From positions 246,896 through 310,895 of the forward strand of contig JAXGYZ010000006.1 in NCBI GenBank assembly GCA_040772005.1: a stretch of 64,000 nt of DNA, read 5' to 3'. How positions within the stretch are numbered: position 1 is the stretch's first letter; each line of letters begins with the position of its first letter. Positions 56,345 through 64,000 of this stretch are shown here, in pieces. This DNA comes from MWBF01 sp040772005 (GTDB lineage Bacteria; Chloroflexota; Anaerolineae; CG2-30-64-16). A program made the position numbers and the translations under genes. The notes below the pieces were generated by a model. It was not told the DNA's origin and searched no databases. It worked only from the letters and a program-made list of their open reading frames with translations.

Positions 56345-57280
56345 CATCCAGTGTTTGTATCATCGTCCTGAACTGGAACAACGCGCCGGATACACTGGAG
56401 TGCCTGCACAGCCTTGCGAGTCTCGAATATCCTGACTATCACGTCCTCGTCGTGGACAATGGCTCTACGGATGATTCAGTATCCTTGATCCGTGCCGCCT
56501 TTCCCGCGGTCGAAATCCTGGAAACCGGTGCAAACCTCGGTTACGCCGGGGGCAACAACGCAGGCATCCGCCATGCATTGGCCGCGGGTGCTGATCTCGT
56601 GTGTATCCTCAACAACGATGTCACGGTTGAACCTGGCTTTCTCACGCCCCTGGTGGAGACCCTGGCAATTTGCCCTTCCGCTTCCGTAGTAACTCCGCTA
56701 GTGGCCGAACGGGTGCATGGAGGCCGCGTCTGGGCGCTCGGCTCTGCGGTCGATCGACGCACGGCCTCGGTGACCCGCCGGCATGCGGGGGACGCGGTAG
56801 ACAACTGGCGGCATCGGTCGCCCTTCGAGGTCGATATCGCCTCGGGCGCAGCCATGTTGGTCAGGGGGCTGAAGTCTTCGAGAGGGTAGAGCTGATGGAC
56901 GAAGACTTCTTCCTGTACTTCGAGGAAGTTGACTGAGCCTGCTGATGCGGAGGGCAGGATATCGCATTATGGCAGTGCCTGCATCCATTGTCTGGCACAA
57001 AGTCTCATCCACGCTAGGTGCAACCTCGCCGGTGATCGACTACCACATGCTGCGCAATCATCTTCGGCTGATCGGTCGCTACGGGTCAGGCCTGCCGTGC
57101 CTACCCTTCTTCACGAACTGTCTTGCACGGGATGATCATAGTCGTCGCTACACCGTCAAGTCTCAACGGGGCCGTCGCTTGCCGAGTCGGAGTGCCCGGC
57201 TTCTTGCATTGCGTGATGCGCTGTTACATCGCTGGGGAGAGATGGGCTCGGATGTCAGCAAGGTCTGTTCGGGATCCTGA
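56341..57280 (+). pseudogene. Family 2 glycosyltransferase with about two frameshifts
   Basis: From 56341 the frame MTSSVCIIVLNWNNAPDTLE, VLVVDNGSTDDSVSLI, ETGANLGYAGGNNAGI and LVCILNNDVTVEPGFL is intact to ~56880. After an indel, MDEDFFLYFEEVD follows, then another frame RRAGYRIMAVPASIVWHKVS. With two corrections it reads as a rhamnosyltransferase-like GT2 of about 310 aa. Confidence 0.75.
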
Positions 57281-57282
57281 GA

Positions 57283-58500
57283 AACCCTCCTTCCTCTCCA
57301 CCTGGTATCCCCTTCCTGCCAGACAATGGCTCAAAGCCGCAAGTGCTCCTTACCATCTGTTGCGCAGCCCGAGCCGGTCAGCACGACGTGACGCTTGTGT
57401 CCTTCGCATTCGACACAGCGACCTCGACGACCCCGGCGACCTGAGCGACTGGTGTCGGAAGATTTACATCGTGCAGCGGAACCCCTTCGAGGCCAATCGA
57501 GCGAGCGCGCTTGCGTACGTTTCTGTCGCCTGATCCTCTGTCATCCCGACCTATCCCGACCATGAGCCAGCAGATCAAGGAGCTCCTGCTTTCGGACTCC
57601 TTCGATGCGGTGATCGCCTCGACCGAGGTGATGGCAACATATGCCCTGCAGACGCCGCCGGGCACGACGCGCACTGAGGAGCATAACTCGCTCACCCGAT
57701 GGATGGGCGAACGCTATGCCGGCGGAAAGCGGAATGCTGCGTAAGCTGCGCCTGGGCGAGCTGGCAAAAGGCTCGACGATACGAAGCACGGCTCTTCCTC
57801 GCTTCGATCTTGTCACGATGGTTTCTGATCATGACAGGGATGTATACCTGCCTGATCACCCGGACTTTCTGAATCGTGTGGCTGTGAAAGCGCGAAACGG
57901 CGTCGATTGTAAATACGCTCGCCCTGGTCTGGCCGAGCCACAAGGAGCTTCACTGGCGTACAACGGCGCGCCGACCTACAGCGCCAACTATGACGCTACG
58001 TGCTGGTTCCTCGCGGAGATCTATCCCCGCATACGGCAGGCTGTCCCAGGCGTCGCGCCGACAATCACCGGTTCGACCCAGGGGTGGACTTGACGGGACT
58101 GGCTCTGGATGATACCGTGCATCTGACGGGCTTCAGCGCCGGATGCGCCTGCCGGCAGCCGAGGCGTCAATTTGCATCGCGCCGATCCGGGCAGGGTGGT
58201 GGCACGCGCCTCAAGATCTTGGAGGCCATGGCACTCGGCACGCCAGTGGTGGCAACCACGAAGGAAAGCCGAAGGGCTGGCTGTAACGCATGGCGAGCAT
58301 ATCGTCATCGCGGATGAGCCGGCGGACTTTGTCGCGCAGACGGTACGGCTGTTGGGGGATGAAGCCGAACGGCACTGACCGTCAATGCGCGCTGGCTGGT
58401 GGAGGCAGAATACGATTGGACCCAGATCGGTGCACAATTCGTCACATTGGTTGAAGAGACCGTGCTGAAGCAGAGGAGTTCGAGCAAGACCCGTGTTTAA
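57283..58500 (+). pseudogene. Family 4 glycosyltransferase, multiply frameshifted
   Basis: Fragments: FLSTWYPLPA, TLVSFAFDTA, LLSDSFDAVIASTEVMATYA, RFDLVTMVSDHDRDVY, TRLKILEAMALGTPVVATTK, HGEHIVIADEPADFVAQTV and a last piece ARWLVEAEYDWTQIGAQFV. Ends with TAA at 58498. The ILEAMALGTPVVAT loop is the GT-B nucleotide-sugar site. Confidence 0.7.
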
Positions 58501-58527
58501 GGAACAACCCTGGTTTAGATTCGAGCT

Positions 58528-59943
58528 ATGGTGTTGCAGGTGCTGCTCATCGCGGTCTTCGTCGTGCAGCCGGCCTGGGCTATCGCGCTCAATGACCTGG
58601 CTCACGCTGTTGGTGGTGGGGCTGGGTGGATTGGTGCTTCTTCAGCGGCCGGCCTGGGGGCTGCTGGCCGTTTGGTCCCCGGTGGCCCTGATAGTGCCTC
58701 TGGAGATAGAGACAGGCACGGATGTCAAGCTGAACGCGGTTAGCCTGTTGGTTCCGGCGCTTCTGGCCGTGTGGGGACTCGAGATTGCGGTCTGCGCAGG
58801 CAAGGTGCGCCTGGCTGCCGGCAAGCAACTCCGCCGTTGGTATTCTTCCTTCTGTCAGGGCTGCTGTCCCTGTTTATTGGCTTGGCGACCTGGGATCCGC
58901 TGGTGCCGCGGCGAGCTTCCTTCATCCTGGTTCAACTGGCGCAGTGGGCCATCTTTGCTTTTTCGGGTGGCGCCTTCTGGTTGACAGCCAATCTGGGCCA
59001 GGGATGAGCGCTGGCTGCAATGGCTGATGGTGGCATTCTTATGCTGATAGGCGGCGGGGTTGCCCTCACCGTAGTTCTGTCTGGCACAACAGGAGCACTA
59101 TCTGATGCCATGAGCACGCAGTGACTGTGAGGCGCAGCGCTCAGCCGTGCACCCTTCTGGATGCTTCTGTCAGCCCTAGCTGCTGGCCAATTGCTCTTCA
59201 ACCGGCGGCTTATACTTCCCGTTCGCTCTATCCTGGTTGCCTTGCTCGGGCTTTGCCTGGTATATGCGTTCTTCTTGCAGCCACAGGTTGTATCCTACTG
59301 ACTGGTGTCAGGTGCGATCGCTCTCGCCGCATTAATCTGGTTGCGCCCTGCTGGCGTTGCGGCCGTGGTTGCGATCGCGTTGTCCTCGGTGTAGGTGGCG
59401 GCCTCCTCTCAACTGTCTATGACTTCGCTGGCGGCGATGCGGAGTGGGAGGAAAGCGGTGGATCACGCTTGGTGCTGATCGAGCGGGTCATCGAAGTGAC
59501 GATGCGCAACCCGATTACTGGGTTAGCCCCGCCGGGCTACCGTCCCTACGCCAACATGCAGCCACTCGCCTATGGCCGTGCTTGGTTGGGTGGTACCCCA
59601 GGTCAACTCGCACAACAACTACGTCGACATCTTTGCCCACCAGGTCTACTAGCCCTCAGCCTCTTCGCATGGTTTGTCTTTGAGGTCTTTCGGTTGGGCC
59701 GGCGCCTGCACCGCCGATTCGTGGATGGCTTTGCGGCAGTTATGTCATCAGCATGTTGGGCCGCGGGCGTTGGCATCGCTTGTCCCGATGCTGTTCGCGA
59801 CTGGATCCTGCCCTCGTCTACAACATCGGCTTCCCGGCTTCCAGGCCAGCGTCCTCGTCTGGCTCTTCCTCGGCGGCTCAAGCGTTCTCGACAACATGCC
59901 CGTCGAGGGCCCGACGGCCGAAACCACGGCAGCCGACAGGTAA
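58528..59943 (+). pseudogene. O-antigen ligase-like membrane protein, multiply frameshifted
   Basis: Fragments: MVLQVLLIAVFVVQPAWAI, TWLTLLVVGLGGLVLLQRPA, GLLAVWSPVALIVPLEIETG, then hydrophobic stretches up to 59800, and LDNMPVEGPTAETTAADR at the end. Around 59600-59660 the bases, frame-corrected, give PGQLAH/NNYVDI-like words expected of a Wzy/WaaL motif. At least six indels. Confidence 0.6.
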
Positions 59944-59946
59944 CTT

Positions 59947-60922
59947 GTGACCTTGAACCCTCCAACCTGCGACTTATCGATCATCATCGTCAACTGGAAC
60001 ACCCGCGACCTCCTGGCCGCCTGCCCGATTCGGTCGCAGCTTTCAGCTTCCAGCTTCCAGCCTCCGGGGAGCAATCTTCAATCTTCAATCTTGGCGAAGC
60101 TGAGCTCGCACATCTTGCATCGAAGTCATCGTCATCGACAACGCCTCCTCCGATGGCTCGGCTGCGATGGTCCGCGCGCGCTTCCCGGGGGTGCGGCTGA
60201 TCGAAAACAGTGAGAACGTGGGCTTCGCACGGGCCAACAACCAGGCGATCGCGCTGGCGCAGGGCCGCTATGTCCTGCTCCTCAACAGCGACACCGTGGT
60301 GCCCGATGGCGCACTGGCATCCCTGATCGCGTTTGCGGAAGGCCATCCGGAGGCGGGCGTCGTCGGGGCAAGGCTGCTCAACCCAGACGGCTCCTTTCAG
60401 GCTGGCCCCAATCGTTTCCCGACCTTGCTCTCAACGGTGCTCGGGGCCTGGGGAGTTGTGCAGTACCTCACCCGGAATTCCTATTACCCTAGCCTGGGGC
60501 CGGAACATAGTCGGGAGGCGCAGCAGTGCGACTGGGTGGGGGGCGCCTGTCTGCTTGCCCGTCGCAGCGCAATTGACCAGGTTGGCCTGCTTGACGAGCA
60601 GTTTTTCATGAATTCCGAGGAGGTGGACTGGTGCTTTCGCATGAAGCAGCATGGCTGGCAGGTGTGGTGAAGGAGCCGGCTACCGCCATCGTCCACTTCG
60701 GGGGTGCGAGTGCCAGCCGGTCAACGGCATCGCAGCGAAAACGGAATTATCGGGCAAGGCGCTGTTCCTGAAGAAGCATTGCCGGCGACGCTGCGCAGGC
60801 TGGCCGAGATCAACTTCCGCTTCTCATCGCTGTTCAAGGTATTAGTGCTGTCCGGAATCGCTTTTTTGGTGGCGCTAATTTTCACCATAAGCAGAGCGGG
60901 ATCAGCCATTGGCAGCATGTAG
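59947..60922 (+). pseudogene. Family 2 glycosyltransferase with frameshifts and a repeat insertion
   Basis: TLNPPTCDLSIIIVNWNTRD, then one missing base turns LDSVAA into PIRSQ. A repeat-derived insertion follows (60040-60120), then EVIVIDNASSDGSAAM in the correct frame. From 60167 the frame is intact through VRARFPGVRLIENSENVGFA and LDEQFFMNSEEVDWCFRMKQ. A last indel at ~60667 separates LRRLAEINFRFSSLFKVLVL. Rhamnosyltransferase-like. Confidence 0.72.
60040..60120 (+). repeat. AGCTTCC/heptamer repeat with mini-hairpin inside the GT2 gene
   Basis: TCAGCTTCCAGCTTCCAGCC, then AATCTTCAATCTTCAATC, then TGGC-GAAGC-TGA-GCTC-GCAC (60092-60111; one T missing from the right arm), then ATCTTGCATCG. The missing T fits the single-base losses seen throughout this tract. 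Confidence 0.75.
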
Positions 60923-60935
60923 CGTTGGAGAAGTG

Positions 60936-62098
60936 GTGAACCCTCGGATACTCATCGACGGAATCGCCATCTCCCATCCGCAGCCGGGTGGCTACAAAAC
61001 TTACACCACGAACCTGGTAGGAGCGCTGGCGCAGATTGACGCTGCGACGGAATACTTCGTTGCGCTCGACAGGTTGTCGCCGGTGCTCTGCCCGCTGGCT
61101 GGCATACGGCAGTGGTTGGAAGGCACGGCAGCCTGGGCGTTGTTCGGCGCGAGCAGGTCGAGATCCCTCGGCTGGCTCACCGTGAGAAGGTCGACCTCTT
61201 ACATGCTCCCGCTGCGACCGCAGCCTTGCGCACACCGGTTCCTTTGGTCCTGACGCTCCATGACATTATCGAGTTCACGGATCCTTTGCCATCCGTCCGG
61301 GAGACCAAGCGCTGGGCAATGCGGGTCTACAGCAGGTTCTCACAGAGGGGTGCGCGGCCCTGAGGGGCCGCACATATACTGACGATTTCTGATTATTCCA
61401 GACGACGCATTATTGAAAGTCTCCCGATATCGCCAGAACGGATCACGGTATCTCATCTGGCCCATTCACCCATCTATCGTCCGATGGAACGCACGCTCTC
61501 TGGCGATGCCATCAGACAGAAACACGGAATATCCGACTACGTACTCGGGATCGCGTCTGCTGCACGGCGCAAAAACACGGTCGGCCTTCTCAACGCTTAC
61601 GCCGCCCTCCCAAAAACCCAGCGCCGCCGACATCCGCTCGTCCTCATCTGCACCCACAAGGACGTCCGCAACCAGCTTCAGATGGCGGTGACTACAGCAG
61701 GAATCGGCTCGGATGTAGCGTTCATTGACTCAGTGGTGGATGAAGAGCTCGCGCTGCTCTACAATGCGGCGGCTGTGTTTGCATTTCCTTCACTCGAAGA
61801 GGGCTTTGGACTCCCGCCACTTGAGGCCATGGCTTGTGGCGCGCCGGTGATCGTCTGTAATAGTAGCTCCCTGCCCGAAGTAGTCGGAGATGCAGCCATT
61901 CTTGTCGCTCCAGGGAACACAACGGACCTCACATCCGCTCTTGCCAGCATCCTCTCCAACCAGTCCCTTGCTGATTCATTGCGACATCAGGGGCTGGCGC
62001 GCGCTCAGGGCTTTTCATGGACGCGTACGGCCCAGCAGACACTGGAGGTCTACCAGGCCGTTCTGACTGGTCAGTCGCAGCAGCCCAGCCATGCGTGA
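60936..62098 (+). pseudogene. Family 4 glycosyltransferase, frameshifted in its first half
   Basis: From GTG 60936: NPRILIDGIAISHPQPGGYK, then frame changes near 61110, 61180 and 61360 (VPLVLTLHDIIEFTDPLPSV; LTISDYSRRRIIES). From 61484 to 62098 the C-terminal domain is intact: GISDYVLGIASAARRKN, FPSLEEGFGLPPLEAMACGA and APVIVCNSSSLPEVVGDAA. E-x(7)-E is visible in EEGFGLPPLE. This is the last broken gene of the tract. Confidence 0.78.
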
Positions 62099-62143
62099 GC
62101 AACCTGCATACCGTTCTCGGCGCTCCGCCCGGGAGATGAGCGC

Positions 62144-63793
62144 GTGACAAGCAACCGGCAAACTGCGACTGCCACGCGCAAGGTCCTCTGGGCCATCCTC
62201 GTCGTCTCGGTGCTTCTTCGGGTGGCAGCGGCCATCCATTTCGGCGACAGCGTCCTGCCGAAGAGCGATGAGCTGTCCTATCACACGCTCGCCGCGCGGG
62301 TCGCGACCGGCTACGGCTACTCGTTCCCCACCGGCTGGTACCCCTTCACCCCGCCGGACACGCCCACCAGCCACTGGTCGTTCCTCTACACCGCCTTCGT
62401 CGCCGCAGTCTACTCAGTGACCGGCCCCCACCCCCTCGCCGCCCGCCTCGTCCAGGCCGTCCTCGCCGGCATCCTCTTGCCCTGGCTGACCTACCGCCTG
62501 GCGCGCCGATTACAGCTGAACGATGTAAGAACCCAGATTGTGAGTCGAGGAAGACCAGAAATTGCCTCATCGCCCGGTACCAAAGACGAATCTTCAATCT
62601 TCAATCTTGGCGAAGCTGCGCTTCGCACATCTTCAATCCCGCTCCTCGCCGCCGCGCTCAGCGCCGTCTACGCCTACTTCATCCTCTACGCCGCCTACGT
62701 CCAGACCGAGGCCTTCTTCATCTGCGCCCTCCTCTGGTCCCTCGAGCGCGCCCTCACCCTCCTCCAGGCCCTGCGTAACCCGCCTGCTGCTATGGCAGCA
62801 TCATCCACGCATCGGCAGCCTGTGGACGCCGATAGATCTTCAATCTTACATCTTATATCTTATATCGGTCTCGCCGCCGGTGAATCTTCCATCTTACATC
62901 TTCCATCTTACATCGGCCTCGCCGTCTCCCTCGGCCTCGCGACCCTCCTCCGCCAATCCATCCTCCCCTGGATCGCAGTCATGTACCTGTACATCCTATG
63001 GGAGACCTGGAAGATCAGAGAAAAGAATCAGCGCAAATCAGGGCCAACCTTCGGTTGGCACGTAATCAGCGTCATCAGCGTTCCATTAGTCGTCATCCTC
63101 TTCGTCGCGCCCTTCACGATCCGCAACTACATCGCCTACGGCGACTTCCTGTTACTCAACTCCAACGCCGGCTACGCCATGTACTCCGCCCAGCATCCCA
63201 TGCACGGCACGAGCTTCCAGGAATACGCCGCCGCGCCCCTGCCCGACGACATCGACCACACGTCAATGAACGAGGCGACCTGGGACAAAGAGCTGATGCG
63301 CCGCGGCATCGGCTTCGTGCTGGCCGAGCCCGGCCGTTATCTGCTCCTTTCCCTCAGCCGGGTGCGCGACTTCGTCGAGTTCTGGCCGACCGCAGACTCA
63401 TCGCCCCTCTCCAACCTGGGCCGGGTCCTCTCCATCGGCATCCTCCTCCCCTTCATGCTCTACGGCATCGCAATAGCGAATTGCAGATTGAAGATGTGCG
63501 AAGCTCTGCTTCGCCCAGATTGCAGATTATTCGCCAGCCTCCGGAGGTTGAGGTCGGGCAGCATCAACCTTCAAACTTCAAACTTCAAACAATCTTCAAT
63601 CTTCAATCTTCAATCTTCAATCTTTCTCGTCGTATTCATGGTCTTCTACTCCGTCCTCCACATCTTCACCTGGGCCATGCCGCGCTATCGCCTGCCCGTG
63701 GACGCCGTCGCCCTGCCCTTCGCCGCCCTCGCGCTCTGGACCCTCGCCGCGCACATACGCAGCCGTCGCCTCCGCCCCTCGTCCGGTTCCTGA
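62144..63793 (+). CDS. GT39-type membrane glycosyltransferase with in-frame repeat insertions
   Basis: A 549-aa, multi-helix protein. The first outer loop has LPKSDELSYHTLAARV (acidic DE) and TSHWSFLYTAFVAAVYS. Later come LLRQSILPWIAVMYLYILWE and NYIAYGDFLLLNSNAGYAMY, typical of GT39/ArnT. Repeat-encoded stretches lie at about residues 121-165, 231-257, 291-317, 445-463 and 474-494, all in frame. GTG start at 62144 following GGGAGATGAG. It is intact, unlike the 14 genes before it. Confidence 0.85.
   Translation: MTSNRQTATATRKVLWAILVVSVLLRVAAAIHFGDSVLPKSDELSYHTLAARVATGYGYSFPTGWYPFTPPDTPTSHWSFLYTAFVAAVYSVTGPHPLAARLVQAVLAGILLPWLTYRLARRLQLNDVRTQIVSRGRPEIASSPGTKDESSIFNLGEAALRTSSIPLLAAALSAVYAYFILYAAYVQTEAFFICALLWSLERALTLLQALRNPPAAMAASSTHRQPVDADRSSILHLISYIGLAAGESSILHLPSYIGLAVSLGLATLLRQSILPWIAVMYLYILWETWKIREKNQRKSGPTFGWHVISVISVPLVVILFVAPFTIRNYIAYGDFLLLNSNAGYAMYSAQHPMHGTSFQEYAAAPLPDDIDHTSMNEATWDKELMRRGIGFVLAEPGRYLLLSLSRVRDFVEFWPTADSSPLSNLGRVLSIGILLPFMLYGIAIANCRLKMCEALLRPDCRLFASLRRLRSGSINLQTSNFKQSSIFNLQSSIFLVVFMVFYSVLHIFTWAMPRYRLPVDAVALPFAALALWTLAAHIRSRRLRPSSGS
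62507..62638 (+). repeat. Heptamer cassette with mini-hairpin inside the GT39 gene
   Basis: A short antisense start (GATTACAG, 62507) and ~70 nt spacer lead to AATCTTCAATCTTCAATCT, then the mini-hairpin TGGC-GAAGC-TGC-GCTTC-GCAC (62608-62628), then ATCTTCAATCCC. Confidence 0.75.
62834..62914 (+). repeat. Diverged heptamer repeats inside the GT39 gene
   Basis: Two blocks, ATCTTCAATCTTACATCTTA and ATCTTCCATCTTACATCTTC, each ending ATCGG and separated by TCTCGCCGCCGGTGA. The variant heptamers TTACATC/TTATATC/TTCCATC keep the seven-base period and the open frame. Confidence 0.75.
63011..63092 (+). repeat. AATCAG-family repeat with mini-hairpin inside the GT39 gene
   Basis: AAGATCAGAGAAAAGAATCAG, then the mini-hairpin GGGC-CAACC-TTC-GGTTG-GCAC (63041-63061), then GTAATCAGCGTCATCAGCGT. 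It is the same family as the intergenic copy at 31070-31222, but here translated. Confidence 0.8.
63478..63625 (+). repeat. Composite heptamer cassette near the GT39 3' end
   Basis: Antisense TTGCAGATTGAAGATG, the inverse mini-hairpin GTGC-GAAGC-TCT-GCTTC-GCCC (63496-63516), then AGATTGCAGATT. After 35 nt, AACCTTCAAACTTCAAACTTC runs into AATCTTC heptamers to 63625. It is the same order as in the radical SAM gene (33143-33261). Confidence 0.8.
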
Positions 63794-63837
63794 CAACCGC
63801 GACCGCGACCGGCACTGCGAACACGCGAAGCGGGGGC

Positions 63838-63882
63838 GGGCAGCCCCATTCGCTTATTCGTGCCGTCATTCGCGTATTCGCG
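63838..63882. repeat. CGCTTATTCGTG...CGCGTATTCGCG repeat
   Basis: CAGCCCCATTCGCTTATTCG and GTCATTCGCGTATTCGCGAT match the element in the ligase gene (35733-35826). It lies in the space after the last gene. Confidence 0.65.
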
Positions 63883-63908
63883 ATGGCCGCAAGCATATCC
63901 CCACCCCC

Positions 63909-63992
63909 GTTGCAACCGTTGCAACACCCCCCACCGTTGCAACACCTCGCAACATTTCACCCCGCGTTGCACCCCAAGACCCCCCTGTTGCA
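63909..63992. repeat. GTTGCAAC iterons in C-rich DNA
   Basis: Three exact copies of the self-complementary octamer GTTGCAAC (63909-63916, 63918-63925, 63936-63943) and further half-matches (CGCAAC at ~63949, GTTGCA at 63966 and 63987) lie in a C-rich context. They could be an operator cluster or another repeat family. The series runs to the window edge. Confidence 0.6.
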
Positions 63993-64000
63993 TCCCCTAT

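Noticed and set aside
44638..61400. Dozens of short frames of 60-170 codons as separate small genes
   Set aside because: Adjacent pieces in different frames join into single known glycosyltransferase, flippase, acyltransferase or ligase sequences, so they are fragments of broken genes.

Overview
The window looks like a contig from an uncultured Chloroflexota (Anaerolineae/Caldilineae-like) genome. The first ~43 kb is visibly GC-rich. The protein signatures fit that phylum: a MalT/LAL-type LuxR regulator, a secreted C11 peptidase ending in a YLPLI-type tail, a Tat-exported Acg-like flavoprotein, CPBP proteases, and very many short intergenic repeats. The taxonomic call is inference; there is no rRNA or marker gene in the window.

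Layout. 0-8 kb: the end of a LuxR/MalT regulator with a strong terminator, then a co-directional block of a 73-aa protein, an FtsX-type ABC permease with its ATPase, a CPBP membrane protease, a PfkB kinase and a Tat-exported nitroreductase-like protein. 8-13 kb: a HAF-repeat/clostripain fusion flanked by a MITE-like repeat, a Gfo/Idh/MocA oxidoreductase and a secreted DUF2680-like protein. 13.2-18 kb: a MacA/MacB-like efflux operon followed by two tandem paralogous lipoproteins. 18-26 kb: an ATP-grasp ligase diverging from a small PII-like protein plus a Ca2+/cation antiporter, an SLC13 permease with internal RCK_C domains, and a BNR-repeat protein diverging from an FAD oxidoreductase plus a UROD-like protein. 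26-30 kb: a repeat-rich gap holding a 56-aa gene, then two GNAT proteins and a serine hydrolase.

30-64 kb is a surface-polysaccharide locus: acyltransferases, GT2, GT4 and GT39 glycosyltransferases, a B12-binding radical SAM enzyme, O-antigen-ligase-like proteins, NAD-dependent epimerases, a WlbA-like dehydrogenase, an EamA/ArnE-like carrier and a flippase. Small cargo genes (a four-helix-bundle protein and toxin-antitoxin modules) sit inside it. From about 43.87 to 61.5 kb every recognisable gene is broken by several frameshifts, while the genes on both sides are intact. This is either a degraded island or, more likely, a stretch of poor consensus sequence.

The most unusual feature is the repeat ecology of the 31-64 kb locus. 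A heptameric repeat (CAATCTT)n encodes the same heptapeptide NLQSSIF in all three frames on one strand and always terminates as RLKIED-stop on the other. It lies between genes, inside genes in frame, and at gene ends where it supplies N- or C-termini. Several other repeat families (CATCCTGAGCGG...GTCGAAGGATG; AATCAG; ACGAAG/CTTCGC; CGAATACGCGAAT; CCCCTCTCCTGGG) also invade coding sequences without closing the frame. A 21-nt mini-hairpin of constant architecture (GGGC-N5-NNN-N5'-GCAC, with an off-centre G/A mismatch) recurs inside at least four otherwise unrelated families, with different but self-complementary arms. Everything was read by eye; no homology or folding search was run.
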